This document shows, one piece after another, positions 8,101-16,586 of a stretch of 64,000 nucleotides of DNA (within the stretch, counting starts at the first letter, position 1; each line of letters begins with the position of its first letter). Location of the stretch: assembly GCF_020708045.1 (NCBI RefSeq), contig NZ_JAJFES010000001.1, positions 310,001 through 374,000 of the forward strand. The letters are read 5' to 3'. Source of the stretch: Massilia sp. IC2-278 (GTDB lineage Bacteria; Pseudomonadota; Gammaproteobacteria; Burkholderiales; Burkholderiaceae_D). The position numbers were made by a program, and so were the translations under genes. The notes under the pieces were generated by a model. It worked only from the letters and a program-made list of their open reading frames with translations. It searched no databases and was not told the origin of the DNA.

Positions 8101-9104
8101 GCGCGCTGCCGCGCTCCCTCCTGTTCCTGCCGGTGGCGGTGGGCCAGCGCGTGCTCGGGGCGCTGGCGGTGCAGAGCTATGCGCGCGGCGCCTACCAGCG
8201 CGTGCACCTGGACATGCTGCGCACGCTTGCCGCCTACGTCGGCGTGGCGCTGGACAACGCCCAGGCCTACCGCCAACTGAAGGATGCCCAGACCCAGCTG
8301 GCGGCCCAGGAAAAGCTGGCCTCGCTCGGCTCGCTGGTGGCCGGCGTGGCGCACGAACTGAATACGCCGATCGGCAACAGCCTGCTGATGGCCAGCACCC
8401 TGCACGACAAGACGGCCGCCATCCACGCCGCGCTCGACGGTTCTGCCCTGCGCCGCTCGGAGCTGTCGGCCTACATCGGCGCCGCGCACGAAGCCTCGGA
8501 GCTGATCATGCGCAGCCTGCACCAGGCGGCGGAACTGGTGAACAGCTTCCGCCAGGTGTCGGTCGACCAGGCCAGCGCCCAGCGGCGCCGCTTCGACCTG
8601 GCGCGCGCCTGCCAGGAAATCCTGGCCACCATGATGAACACGGTGCGCATGGCCGGCCACACCCTGGTCCTCGAGGTGCCGGACGGGATCGTGATGGACA
8701 GCTATCCGGGCCCCTTCGGCCAGGTGATCATCAACTTCGTCAACAACGCGCTGCTGCACGCCTTCGAGCGGCCCGGCGGGCAGATGCGCCTGTCGGCGCG
8801 CCAGCTCGACGCCGCCTGGGTCGAGCTGCGCTTCGCCGACGACGGCCGCGGCATCGCGCCCGAGCACCTGGCGCGCGTGTTTGACCCCTTCTTCACCACG
8901 CGCATGGGCCAGGGCGGCACCGGCCTGGGCCTGAACATCGCGCACACCATCGTGACTTCGCTGCTGGGCGGCTCGATCCGGGTCGAGAGCACGCCGGGCG
9001 AGGGCACCGTCTTCATCCTCGCGCTGCCCCTGGCGCCGGCCGAGGCGCGCCCGCTGACACCACCTGCTTCCCATTCCACCGACGAGAGGAAACTGCACGC
9101 ATGA
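5133..9104 (+). CDS. Two-propeller periplasmic sensor histidine kinase with GAF domain
   Basis: A 1323-aa kinase. A signal peptide (residues 1-31) precedes about 14 Reg_prop repeats, recognisable by recurring LWVGT-type motifs with a following Gly-Leu, enough for two seven-bladed propellers (about residues 40-690). A Y_Y_Y domain follows (about 700-775). A single membrane helix (about 790-810), a coiled coil and a GAF domain (about 865-1045) lead to a HisKA domain with His1074 in AHELNTPIGN and a HATPase_c with GTGLGLNIAH. Unlike classic HTCS proteins it lacks a receiver and an AraC-type domain, so it needs a separate response regulator, not found nearby. In family members the propellers sense extracellular ligands such as sugars. 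Its TGA overlaps the ATG of the lactate dehydrogenase gene. Confidence 0.9.
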   Translation: MLGFTTWRGALRAVACLLLASIFANAAHATAPRNLRFERLSIEHGLTQESVLTILQDRQGFMWFGTQAGLNRYDGYRITAYRNDPRDQASLPDGYVNASLEDAEGRLWFGTKGGLARLDPASGKFVRYTLLDAGAGERANRSVNAIAADRHGMLWLGTSDGLKRFDPRTGSFTTIRQPGSRLGTTGDHIVNALAFDAQGTLWVGTLEGVARLAPGADRLVYFAPLNGDPRRARVMALAMGPRDTLWVGTDAGIEEWRPGVGAGEPQRRAVGPDEGMGDLRVLTLYIDAGGTLWVGTEFDGLKWREPASGRFVSYRNRALDQHSLSDNQVAAVRIDRTGTLWVGTRFGGVSRTDLASGGFSHFSYEPESGYQNGYKKVRDIAVRANGELWVGTSGGGLLLSDPASGRTRALRHEAGNPRSLPSDAVHSLSIADGRLWASTPAGLAWCREAGGDFHRVDLGPDGNAALVQAVMKTRDGATWVVSRAGLYLLGPDLAVRRSWRHDPADPASLGDNRIFAMAEDKDGILWVGTDNGLDRFDRATNRFTHYRHDDADPDSLRHDRIHDVMVSSKGELWLGTAGGLHRMERGPGGKPVFRHFTITDSGQAVPIGAVLEDGAGRLWASTTVGLSRIDPATGQYKHYAAKDGLIDGTYFVGSAARGPDGQLHFGGVAGMNSFQPDAIRDNPYPPVVRITGFTVFNKPRALPQGTVTLPSRESVFALEFAALHYAAPGSNRYAYRLEGFDEAWVETDAGKRFASYTNLDAGDYVFRVRASNKDGVWSEAPASLAITITPPWWKTWWFRLLAVALLGAAGLAAYRYRIRALVQQKGWLERQVNARTAELLLQKDAAERRKREAEQQKDVADQARRNIALLSDIGRRLTANLDIEAIMDTLHEHVQVLMDAPVFAVVVARGESAGEGALDIPYAVVDGRRCGPSVRERRDPASLAAWSIEHGREVFVNDLDRESGRYLPGATPDEVAAAALPCADGDLPPRALPRSLLFLPVAVGQRVLGALAVQSYARGAYQRVHLDMLRTLAAYVGVALDNAQAYRQLKDAQTQLAAQEKLASLGSLVAGVAHELNTPIGNSLLMASTLHDKTAAIHAALDGSALRRSELSAYIGAAHEASELIMRSLHQAAELVNSFRQVSVDQASAQRRRFDLARACQEILATMMNTVRMAGHTLVLEVPDGIVMDSYPGPFGQVIINFVNNALLHAFERPGGQMRLSARQLDAAWVELRFADDGRGIAPEHLARVFDPFFTTRMGQGGTGLGLNIAHTIVTSLLGGSIRVESTPGEGTVFILALPLAPAEARPLTPPASHSTDERKLHA

Positions 9105-10246
9105 GTATCATCACGACCATCGAAGACCTGCGCGTCCTGGCCAAGCGGCGCGTGCCGCGCATGTTCTACGACTACGCGGACGCCGGCTCCTGGAGCGAAT
9201 CGACCTACCGCGCCAACGAGACGGACTTCGCCGCCATCAAGTTCCGCCAGCGCGTGGCCGTCAACCTGGTCGACCGCAGCCTGAAAAGCACGATGGTGGG
9301 CCAGGAAGTGGCGATGCCGGTGGCCCTGGCGCCGACCGGGTTGACCGGCATGCAGCATGCCGACGGCGAGATCCTGGCGGCGCGCGCGGCCGAGAAGATC
9401 GGCGTGCCGTTCACGCTCTCGACCATGAGCATCTGCTCGATCGAAGACGTGGCGGCGCGCACCACCAAACCGTTCTGGTTCCAGCTGTACGTGATGAAGG
9501 ACCGCGATTTCATCAACCGCCTGATCGACCGCGCCAAGGCCGCCAACTGCTCGGCGCTGGTGCTGACGCTGGACCTGCAGGTGCTGGGCCAGCGCCACAA
9601 GGACATCCGCAACGGCATGACCGCGCCGCCGAAGCTGACGATTCCGAACATGATGAACCTGGCGACCAAGCCGCGCTGGTGCCTGAACATGCTGCGCACG
9701 CCGCGCCGCCACTTCGGCAACATCGTCGGCCATGCGAAGAGCGTGTCGGACATGAGCTCGCTCTCGTCCTGGACCTCGCAGCAGTTCGATCCGGCGCTGA
9801 GCTGGCGCGACGTGGAGTGGATCAAGAACCGCTGGGGCGGCAAGCTGATCATCAAGGGCATCATGGACAACGAGGACGCGCGCCTGTGCGTGGAAAGCGG
9901 GGCCGATGCGCTGATCGTCTCGAACCACGGCGGGCGCCAGCTCGACGGCGCGCAGTCGAGCATCGGGGCGCTGCCTGGCATCGTGGATGCGGTCGGCAAG
10001 CAGATCGAGGTGCACATGGACGGCGGCATCCGCTCGGGGCAGGACGTGATCCGCGCGCTGGCGCTGGGGGCCAAGGGCGTGTATATCGGCCGGCCCTTCC
10101 TGTACGGGCTGGGCGCGATGGGGGAGGCGGGCGTGGCGCGTTGCCTGGAGATCATCCGCAACGAGCTGGACTTGACGATGGCGTTCTGCGGGCTGCGCGA
10201 TGTGACGCACGTGGACAGGAATATCCTGTTGCCGGGGACGTATTGA
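9101..10246 (+). CDS. lldD: FMN-dependent L-lactate dehydrogenase / alpha-hydroxy-acid oxidase
   Basis: A 381-aa flavoenzyme oxidising L-lactate (or another L-2-hydroxy acid) to the 2-oxo acid and passing electrons to the membrane quinone pool. The catalytic base is His276 in SNHGGRQLDG. FMN-phosphate contacts are visible in DGGIRSGQDV and GAKGVYIGRPF, and the N-terminal FDYADAGS-like stretch (YDYADAGSW) is typical. Length fits LldD (about 380-396). The start codon is inside ATGA shared with the upstream kinase stop, so translation is coupled. No lactate permease or LldR is adjacent, so a different hydroxy acid is possible. Confidence 0.85.
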   Translation: MSIITTIEDLRVLAKRRVPRMFYDYADAGSWSESTYRANETDFAAIKFRQRVAVNLVDRSLKSTMVGQEVAMPVALAPTGLTGMQHADGEILAARAAEKIGVPFTLSTMSICSIEDVAARTTKPFWFQLYVMKDRDFINRLIDRAKAANCSALVLTLDLQVLGQRHKDIRNGMTAPPKLTIPNMMNLATKPRWCLNMLRTPRRHFGNIVGHAKSVSDMSSLSSWTSQQFDPALSWRDVEWIKNRWGGKLIIKGIMDNEDARLCVESGADALIVSNHGGRQLDGAQSSIGALPGIVDAVGKQIEVHMDGGIRSGQDVIRALALGAKGVYIGRPFLYGLGAMGEAGVARCLEIIRNELDLTMAFCGLRDVTHVDRNILLPGTY

Positions 10247-10273
10247 GACTGTTCGACGTGCGTATGGTGAACA

Positions 10274-10298
10274 GCGTGGACACAGGTGTCCACCCTAC
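10274..10298. repeat. Palindromic intergenic repeat, copy 1a
   Basis: GTGGACAC-CAG-like palindrome closing in CCACCCTAC, just after lldD. It is a diverged member of the CGTGGGCAC/GTGCCCAC repeat family seen again near 24.3 kb and 40 kb. Confidence 0.55.
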
Positions 10299-10312
10299 AA
10301 CGGCGAACAGCG

Positions 10313-10355
10313 CGTAGGGTGGGCCGGGCCGCGCAAGGCACTTGTGCCCACGCGG
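10313..10355. repeat. Palindromic intergenic repeat, copy 1b
   Basis: It starts CGTAGGGTGGGC and ends GTGCCCACGCGG, the same termini as the copies at 24264 and 39825, with a different middle. It lies between lldD and the convergent dehydrogenase gene. Confidence 0.6.
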
Positions 10356-10379
10356 TCTCATCGGTTGATCATCGGCGAT

Positions 10380-11324
10380 TCAAACGACATTCGTCGGCCT
10401 TCCCGCCTCCCACGCCTCGATATTCCCCACCAACATATCCGCCAGCGTCTGCATCGCCCCGCCACTGGCCCACGCCACGTGCGGTGTGAGGATAAAGTTG
10501 GGCAGCCGTAGCCCCAGCAGCGGATTGTCCTGCCCCGGCGGCTCCTTGCTCAGCACGTCGAACCCGGCCCCGCCGATGGTGCGCCGCATCAGCGCCTCGG
10601 CCAGCGCCGCCTCATCCACCAGCCCGCCGCGCGCGGTATTGATCAGGAGCCCGGTCGGCTTCATCAGGCCCAGCTCGCGCGCCCCGATCATGTGGCGCGT
10701 CTGCTCGGTTAGCGGCAGGTGCAGGCTGATCACGTCGCAGGAGGCGAGCAACTCATCCAGCGGAACCTGCGTCACGTCCGCGTCCTCTACCGGCGAGCGC
10801 GAGGTGATGCAGACTTCCATCCCGAAGGCGCGCCCGATCTGCGCCACGCGCCGCCCCAGCGCGCCATAGCCGACGATGCCGAGCCGGCTGCCGGACAAGT
10901 CGCCGATCGGGTGGTCCAGCAGGCAGAAGCGGCTCGAATGCTCCCAGCGCCCGGCCTCGACGTCGGCGACGTAGGCGCGCAGGTTGCGGCGCAGGGCCAG
11001 CATCAGGGTGAAGCAGTGCTCGGGCACCGACACCACCGAGTAATCGCGGATGTTCGCCACCACGATGCCGCGTGCGCGGCAGGCGGCCAGGTCGACGTTG
11101 TCGGTGCCGGTGGCGGCCACGGCCACCATCTTCAGGTCCGGCAGCCGGGCGATGGCGTCGGCGCGCAGCGGCACCTTGTTGGTGATGGCGATGCTGGCGC
11201 CCTGCAAACGTTCGACCACCTGGTCGGGCGCGGTGGCCGCATGATCCTGCCAGTCGTGGGGAAAGGCGGGGCGGCGTACCTGGGCGATCAGGCTGTCGCG
11301 GTCGAGGAAGACGATCTTGTGCAT
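10380..11324 (-). CDS. D-2-hydroxyacid dehydrogenase (glycerate dehydrogenase-like)
   Basis: A 314-aa NAD-dependent dehydrogenase of the D-isomer family; hydroxypyruvate/glyoxylate reductase is the likely activity. The NAD site GYGALG is at residues 152-157. The catalytic set is Arg232 (in NTARGGLVDE), Glu261 and His282 (PHVAW). Length and residue spacing match HprA-type enzymes. It is convergent with lldD, with the repeat cluster between them, and is probably a single-gene unit. An acidic position after the glycine motif is replaced by SR at residues 175-176, so the NAD/NADP preference is uncertain. Confidence 0.82.
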   Translation of the reverse strand: MHKIVFLDRDSLIAQVRRPAFPHDWQDHAATAPDQVVERLQGASIAITNKVPLRADAIARLPDLKMVAVAATGTDNVDLAACRARGIVVANIRDYSVVSVPEHCFTLMLALRRNLRAYVADVEAGRWEHSSRFCLLDHPIGDLSGSRLGIVGYGALGRRVAQIGRAFGMEVCITSRSPVEDADVTQVPLDELLASCDVISLHLPLTEQTRHMIGARELGLMKPTGLLINTARGGLVDEAALAEALMRRTIGGAGFDVLSKEPPGQDNPLLGLRLPNFILTPHVAWASGGAMQTLADMLVGNIEAWEAGRPTNVV

Positions 11325-11403
11325 GGCGCTCTCGGTGGGGAGGGATCAGGCAATTGTAGAGCATGCGACAAGTTATGCGGCATGCATCCTCGATGCGGGG
11401 ACG

Positions 11404-11434
11404 AAAAAAAGACAGGGCGCACCCTGTCTTTTTT
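11404..11434. terminator. Bidirectional terminator
   Basis: The perfect stem AAAAAAGACAGGG/CCCTGTCTTTTTT with a short CGCA loop lies after the KA-rich protein gene (minus strand) and before the dehydrogenase start region, so mainly it ends the former. Confidence 0.85.
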
Positions 11435-11464
11435 GGCGGTATATGGAGGGGGGCTCGAGCGGCC

Positions 11465-11800
11465 TTATTTGGTGGAGGCGGTGGTGCTGGCCTTGTGGTC
11501 GGCCGCATCGGCCTTGGCTTCGGCCTTGTCTTCCGCAGCGTCGGCCTTGGCCTCGGCTTTTTCCTTGGTGGCCTTTTTCTCGGCCTTGGCTTTCTTCTTG
11601 GCGGCGTCGGCCTTGGCTTCGGCGACATCCGACTTGGCCTCGGCCTTGGCCTTTTCTACCTTGGCATCGGCCTTCGCGACATCCTTGGCTTCCTTGGCCT
11701 CGGCCTTGGTGGCCGGGGTAGTTGCCTGGGTGGCGGTGCTCTGGGCGAAAGCCGAGGTAGCGAACAGGCCAGCGATCAGGGTAGCGACGATTTTGCTCAT
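11465..11800 (-). CDS. Exported Lys/Ala-rich low-complexity protein
   Basis: A 111-aa protein. ATG 11800 is chosen because AAAGGAAAG precedes it and a signal peptide follows at once (MSKIVATLIAGLFATSAFAQ). The mature part is almost entirely Ala, Lys, Glu and Asp in repeats such as KAEAK and KADAA, predicted as one long charged helix or coiled coil. Similar small proteins are common in Oxalobacteraceae and Burkholderiales, but I know no function. Despite the histone H1-like composition, the signal peptide places it outside the cytoplasm. Confidence 0.75.
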   Translation of the reverse strand: MSKIVATLIAGLFATSAFAQSTATQATTPATKAEAKEAKDVAKADAKVEKAKAEAKSDVAEAKADAAKKKAKAEKKATKEKAEAKADAAEDKAEAKADAADHKASTTASTK

Positions 11801-12012
11801 GGTGTGCTTTCCTTTAGTAGTGGAAAAGTATGGTCGTCCCACCGGTGTTTTCCGGCGTTACTGAGCCCTTAACGCGGGCCGGTCCGGCAACGTTGACGCT
11901 TATTACATCCCGTTACAAACGGCCATGCCAAAGGTGCACCGTTAACTGCCGTACAGTCGCGCCGGGCTGCCGCGCCTAGACTGGCTGCACCGCCGTGTTG
12001 CAGGAGAGGGCC

Positions 12013-14814
12013 ATGCCAGACTCGCTGAAAGTCTACAAATCCAAGCGCGATTTTTCCATCACCTCGGAACCCGCCGAAGGCGGCCGGCCGGGAAAGGACG
12101 CGCTCACCTTCGTCATCCAGAAGCACTGGGCCAGCCGGCTGCACTACGACTTCCGGCTCGAGCTCGACGGGGTGATGAAAAGCTGGGCCGTGCCGAAAGG
12201 CCCGAGCTACGACACCCACGACAAGCGCATGGCCGTGCACGTCGAAGACCACCCGATTTCGTATTCCGACTTCGAAGGCACGATCCCCGAAAAGCAGTAC
12301 GGCGCCGGCAAGGTCATCATCTGGGACAAGGGCACCTGGGAACCGGAAGGCGACCCGCATGCGGGCTACCGCAGCGGCAACATCAAGTTCCAGCTGCACG
12401 GGCACAAGATGCATGGCCGCTGGGTGCTGGTGCGCATGAAAGGGCGCGGCGACGAGAAGCAGGAACCCTGGCTCCTGATCAAGGAAAAGGACGATTACGC
12501 CCGCCCCGCCGAGGAATTTTCCGTGATCGACGAGATGCCCGACAGCGTCAAGAATCTGCCGATGCCGGGCGGTTCGGCCAGGGTGCCGGCCAAGACCAGG
12601 GCGACCAAGAACGGCCGCGCCGTCAAGGCCAAAGCCGACGCCGCCGCCGAGGAAGCCGTGGAAGAAATCGACGCGGAGCCGGCCGCGAAAAGCAGCGGCA
12701 AGCGTGCCACGAAAACCGCGGCAAAAACCGCTACGAAAACGGCCACGAAAACGACTGCAAAAACGGCCACAAAAACGGCCACGAAGACGACGAAAAAGGG
12801 CGGCGCCGGGTCCGAAGCGGCACGCGATGCCAGCCTGCCCGCAGGCGCGGTCGAAGCGAAGCTGCCGAAGGAATTCACGCCCGAACTCGCCACCCTGGTC
12901 GACGGTGCGCCGCCCGACCCGGAAAACTGGGTGTTCGAGGTCAAGTTCGACGGCTACCGCATGCTCACCCGCATCGAGAACGGCGAGGTGCGCCTCATCA
13001 CCCGCAACAACAACGACTGGACCGACAAGCTGGCCCCGCTGCAAAAGGAAATCGCGCGCATGGGCCTGCCCGACGGCTGGTACGACGGCGAGATCGTCGT
13101 CCACGATGCCAACGGCCGCCCGAACTTCGGCATGCTGCAGCTTGCCTTTGACGGCAGCAACAAGGCCGACATCCTGTACTTCCTGTTCGACGCGCCTTAC
13201 CTGGGCGGCTATGACCTGCGCGAAGTGGACCTGGTCGACCGCCGCGCCCTGCTCGAAGGCGCGCTGATCCAGGCGCAGGCATCAAGCAAGGTGCGTTTCT
13301 CAAGCGAGTTCGGCAACGATCCGGAAGGCCTGGTGGTCGCGGCCTGCAAGATCGGCCTGGAAGGCGTGATCGGCAAGCGCCGCGATTCGAAGTACGTGTC
13401 GCGCCGCTCGCCCGAGTGGATCAAGCTGAAATGCGGCCAGCGCCAGGAATTCGTGATCGGCGGCTACACCGACCCCAAGGGATCGCGCACCGGCGTCGGC
13501 TCGCTGCTGCTGGGCACCTACGACAAGGACGGCGTGCTGCGCTATGCGGGCAATGTCGGTAGCGGGTTTAATGCCGAGAGCCTGCGCGACGTCACCGCCA
13601 GGCTGAAGGCGCTCGATACCGACAAGAGCCCCTTCCCGCCGCGCTCGGTGGCGGGCCGCAAGCACCACTGGGTGAAGCCCGAGCTGATCGCCGAGGTCAG
13701 CTTCTCGGAGTGGACCAGTGCCGGCGCGGTGCGCCACCCGGTGTTCCAGGGCCTGCGCAGCGACAAGCCGGCCGAAGGCATCACGCGCGAGGTCGCCAAG
13801 TCGATCGACGAAGTGGCCGCCAGCGTGGCGCCGGAGGCCGCGCCCGAGCCGGCAGGCAAACCGGCGAGGGAGCGCACGGGCAAGCGCGCATCCGCAGTGG
13901 ACCAGGAACCGGTGGCCCCGGCCGGCAAGCTGCCGGCCACGCTGAAGGTGACCCACGGCGAGCGCGTGATGGATGCGAAGAGCGGCGTCACCAAGCTCGA
14001 GCTGGTGCGCTACTACGCGCTGGTGGGCGAGCTGATGATGGAGCATCTGAAGGATCGCCCGGTATCGCTGGTGCGCGCCCCGGCCGGCGTGGGCGGCGAA
14101 CTGTTCTTCCAGAAGCATGCCGATACCCGGAAGATGCCCGGCGTCGAGAACATGGACCCGGCGCTCGACCCGGATCACCCGCCGATGCTGACGATTGCCA
14201 GCGTCGAGGGCCTCCTGTCGGCGGCCCAGTTCAACGTGGTCGAGATCCACACCCAGAACGCCACCGCCAGGGCCTACGACAAGCCCGACCGCATGGTGTT
14301 CGACCTCGACCCGGGCGAAGGGGTGGAGTGGCACACGATGCAGGAAGCGGCCCAGCTGATGCACGCCTTCCTCGACGAACTCGGCCTGCCGAACTTCCTG
14401 AAGACCAGCGGCGGCAAGGGCCTGCACGTGGTGGTGCCGATCAAGGGCGGCAAGGACTGGGACACGGTGAAGGGCTTTTCGCAGGCTATCGTGAAGCACC
14501 TGGCGACGACCTTGCCGGACCGCTTCGCCTTCAAGAGCGGCGCCAAGAACCGGGTCGGCAAGGTGTTCATCGATTACCTGCGCAACGGGCAGGGCGCGAC
14601 CACGGTCTGCGCCTGGGCTGCGCGCACGCGTCCGGGGCTGGGCATCTCGGTGCCGCTGGCCTGGGACGAGCTGGCCGGCCTGAAGTCCGGCGACCAGTGG
14701 ACCGTGGCCAACGTGCATACGCGCCTGGACCGCGGCAACGAACCCTGGGCCGGTTACGCCAAGGCAGCGAAGACGCTGACGGCAGCTATGAAACAGATGG
14801 GCTATAAAGGATGA
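12013..14814 (+). CDS. ligD: ATP-dependent DNA ligase D (PE-ligase-polymerase)
   Basis: A 933-aa three-domain enzyme of bacterial non-homologous end joining. ATG 12013 follows AGGAGAG; the longer frame begins at a GTG without support. The order is 3'-phosphoesterase (about 10-150, with His38, His44 and Asp46 in the HWASRLHYDF region), ligase (about 285-600, nucleotidyl Lys311 in EVKFDGYR) and primase/polymerase (about 640-930, metal Asp764 and Asp766 in VFDLDPGEG). This is the Pseudomonas order. The linker after the PE domain (about residues 195-270) is rich in KTA and KT repeats. Its partner Ku is encoded 6 kb downstream on the other strand. Confidence 0.95.
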   Translation: MPDSLKVYKSKRDFSITSEPAEGGRPGKDALTFVIQKHWASRLHYDFRLELDGVMKSWAVPKGPSYDTHDKRMAVHVEDHPISYSDFEGTIPEKQYGAGKVIIWDKGTWEPEGDPHAGYRSGNIKFQLHGHKMHGRWVLVRMKGRGDEKQEPWLLIKEKDDYARPAEEFSVIDEMPDSVKNLPMPGGSARVPAKTRATKNGRAVKAKADAAAEEAVEEIDAEPAAKSSGKRATKTAAKTATKTATKTTAKTATKTATKTTKKGGAGSEAARDASLPAGAVEAKLPKEFTPELATLVDGAPPDPENWVFEVKFDGYRMLTRIENGEVRLITRNNNDWTDKLAPLQKEIARMGLPDGWYDGEIVVHDANGRPNFGMLQLAFDGSNKADILYFLFDAPYLGGYDLREVDLVDRRALLEGALIQAQASSKVRFSSEFGNDPEGLVVAACKIGLEGVIGKRRDSKYVSRRSPEWIKLKCGQRQEFVIGGYTDPKGSRTGVGSLLLGTYDKDGVLRYAGNVGSGFNAESLRDVTARLKALDTDKSPFPPRSVAGRKHHWVKPELIAEVSFSEWTSAGAVRHPVFQGLRSDKPAEGITREVAKSIDEVAASVAPEAAPEPAGKPARERTGKRASAVDQEPVAPAGKLPATLKVTHGERVMDAKSGVTKLELVRYYALVGELMMEHLKDRPVSLVRAPAGVGGELFFQKHADTRKMPGVENMDPALDPDHPPMLTIASVEGLLSAAQFNVVEIHTQNATARAYDKPDRMVFDLDPGEGVEWHTMQEAAQLMHAFLDELGLPNFLKTSGGKGLHVVVPIKGGKDWDTVKGFSQAIVKHLATTLPDRFAFKSGAKNRVGKVFIDYLRNGQGATTVCAWAARTRPGLGISVPLAWDELAGLKSGDQWTVANVHTRLDRGNEPWAGYAKAAKTLTAAMKQMGYKG

Positions 14815-14832
14815 GCTGGTAGTCGGCTTTAC

Positions 14833-14924
14833 CTATCGTAGGCATAGGGATAATTAATTTCTACTATGCAAGTATTGCGGTTAGGATAACTATCCCAAAC
14901 GTAATGTTGATAGGTAGTAGCTAT
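14833..14924 (+). promoter_or_regulatory. Possible OxyR-type operator region before katB
   Basis: The tetranucleotides CTAT or ATAG occur at 14833, 14844, 14864, 14890, 14910 and 14921. Two pairs (14833/14844 and 14910/14921) have exactly the 11-bp pitch of OxyR half-sites, but the full four-element spacing is not met. There is also a GGATA-AC-TATCC palindrome at 14884-14895. The last element overlaps the start codon. Confidence 0.35.
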
Positions 14925-16470
14925 GAAATTGAATCCCCCGTCCCTCGGCCGGATGGCGCTGTGCGCGCTGACGCTGGCATCCGGCGTCATCGCCCTCACG
15001 CAAGGCGCGCAGGCCCAGACCCTGACCAAGGACAATGGCGCCCCGGTCGGCGACAACCAGAACAGCCAGACCGCCGGCCCGAATGGCCCGACCCTGCTGC
15101 AGGACGTGCACCTGGTGCAGAAGCTGCAGCGCTTCGACCGCGAGCGCATTCCCGAGCGCGTGGTGCACGCGACCGGCACCGGCGCCCACGGCGAATTCAT
15201 TGCCACCGACGATTTGTCGGACCTGAGCAAGGCCAGGCTGTTCGCGAAGAACACGAAGACCCCGGTGTTTGTGCGCTTTTCCACCGTGATCCCGGGCCGT
15301 TCCGGCGCCGAGACCACGCGCGACCCGCGCGGCTTTGCCACCAAGTTCTATACGCAGGAGGGTAACTGGGACCTGGTCGGCAACAACCTGCCGATCTTCT
15401 TCATCCGCGACGCCATCAAGTTCCCGGACATGATCCACGCCTTGAAACCGTCGCCGGTCTCGAACGTGCAGGAGCCGGAACGCGTGTTCGACTTCTTCTC
15501 GCACGTGCCGGAAGCCACCGCCATGCTGACCCGCGTGTATTCGAACTACGGCACGCCGGCGACTTACCGCGAAATGAACGGCAGCAGCGTGCATGCGCTG
15601 AAACTGGTGAACGCGCGCGGCGACTACGTCTACGCCAAGTTCGCCTGGAAGTCGAAGCAGGGCGAGCGCAACCTGCGTCCGCAAGAGATCCCCGTGGTGC
15701 AGGGCAAGAGCACCAGCCATGCCACGGTCGATCTGTACGGCGCCATCAACGCCGGCAAGTTCCCGTCCTGGGACCTGACCGTGCAGGTCCTGAAACCCGA
15801 CGAGCTCGACAAATTCGACTTCGACCCGCTGGACGCCACCAAGATCTGGCCGGGCGTACCGGAGCGCAAGGTCGGCACCATGGTGCTGAACCGCGTGCCC
15901 GACAATGTCTTCGAGTCGACCGAGCAGGTGGCCATGGCCCCGGGTAACCTGGTGCCGGGCATCGAGGCGTCGGAAGACCGCATGCTGCAGGGCCGCCTGT
16001 TCTCGTACATCGACACCCAGCATCACCGCCTGGGCGCCAACTTCCAGTCGCTGCCGATCAACAAGCCGCTGGTGGCCGTGAACAACAACCACATCGACGG
16101 CGCCGCCAGCACCGGCAACCGCAAGGGCATCGTCAACTACGAGCCGAGCCGCCTGGCGCCGCTGAAGGAAGACGCCAACGCCCGCAGCAGCGCGCTGCCC
16201 CTGAGCGGCAGCACCCAGCAGGCGCGCATCGCGAAGACGCTGAACTTCCGCCAGGCAGGCGAGTTCTACCGTTCGCTGAGCAGCCAGGAGCGCGAAGACC
16301 TGATCGTCAACCTCTCGGGCGACCTGAAGATGGTGAAGAACGCCGACAGCCTGAACACCATGCTGTCGCACTTCTGGAAGGCCGATGCCGACTACGGCAA
16401 GCGCCTGGTCAAGGCCGTGGGCGCCGATGCCGGCAAGATCGCCGCGCTGGCTGCGGCCCTGAAGGAATAA
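14923..16470 (+). CDS. katB: Exported (periplasmic) monofunctional catalase
   Basis: A 515-aa haem catalase that splits hydrogen peroxide. A signal peptide (about residues 1-31, ending GAQAQ) precedes the catalase core. The distal His82 lies in RVVHATGTGAHG, the haem-pocket Asn in WDLVGNNLPIFF and the proximal Tyr362 in LFSYIDTQHHRLG. It resembles KatB-type small-subunit catalases of Pseudomonas and Massilia. It follows ligD in the same direction with 108 bases between, which hold several ATAG/CTAT elements. A terminator follows at 16496. Confidence 0.92.
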   Translation: MKLNPPSLGRMALCALTLASGVIALTQGAQAQTLTKDNGAPVGDNQNSQTAGPNGPTLLQDVHLVQKLQRFDRERIPERVVHATGTGAHGEFIATDDLSDLSKARLFAKNTKTPVFVRFSTVIPGRSGAETTRDPRGFATKFYTQEGNWDLVGNNLPIFFIRDAIKFPDMIHALKPSPVSNVQEPERVFDFFSHVPEATAMLTRVYSNYGTPATYREMNGSSVHALKLVNARGDYVYAKFAWKSKQGERNLRPQEIPVVQGKSTSHATVDLYGAINAGKFPSWDLTVQVLKPDELDKFDFDPLDATKIWPGVPERKVGTMVLNRVPDNVFESTEQVAMAPGNLVPGIEASEDRMLQGRLFSYIDTQHHRLGANFQSLPINKPLVAVNNNHIDGAASTGNRKGIVNYEPSRLAPLKEDANARSSALPLSGSTQQARIAKTLNFRQAGEFYRSLSSQEREDLIVNLSGDLKMVKNADSLNTMLSHFWKADADYGKRLVKAVGADAGKIAALAAALKE

Positions 16471-16495
16471 GCACGCCCGCCGTGCGGGTGATGGA

Positions 16496-16524
16496 AAGCC
16501 GGGCATGCGTGCCCGGCTTTTTTC
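16496..16524 (+). terminator. Terminator of katB
   Basis: AAGCCGGGCA/TGCCCGGCTT stem with a TGCG loop followed by a T run. Confidence 0.9.
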
Positions 16525-16586
16525 TTGGGCGCTGTCTACGCATGACCTGAACAGTGTGGGCGCATGCGGCCTGCATGCGGGGCTGT

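Noticed and set aside
6624..9098. Open frame of 824 codons opposite the propeller kinase
   Set aside because: Same cause: antisense shadow of a high-GC gene, with no recognisable motif or ribosome site.
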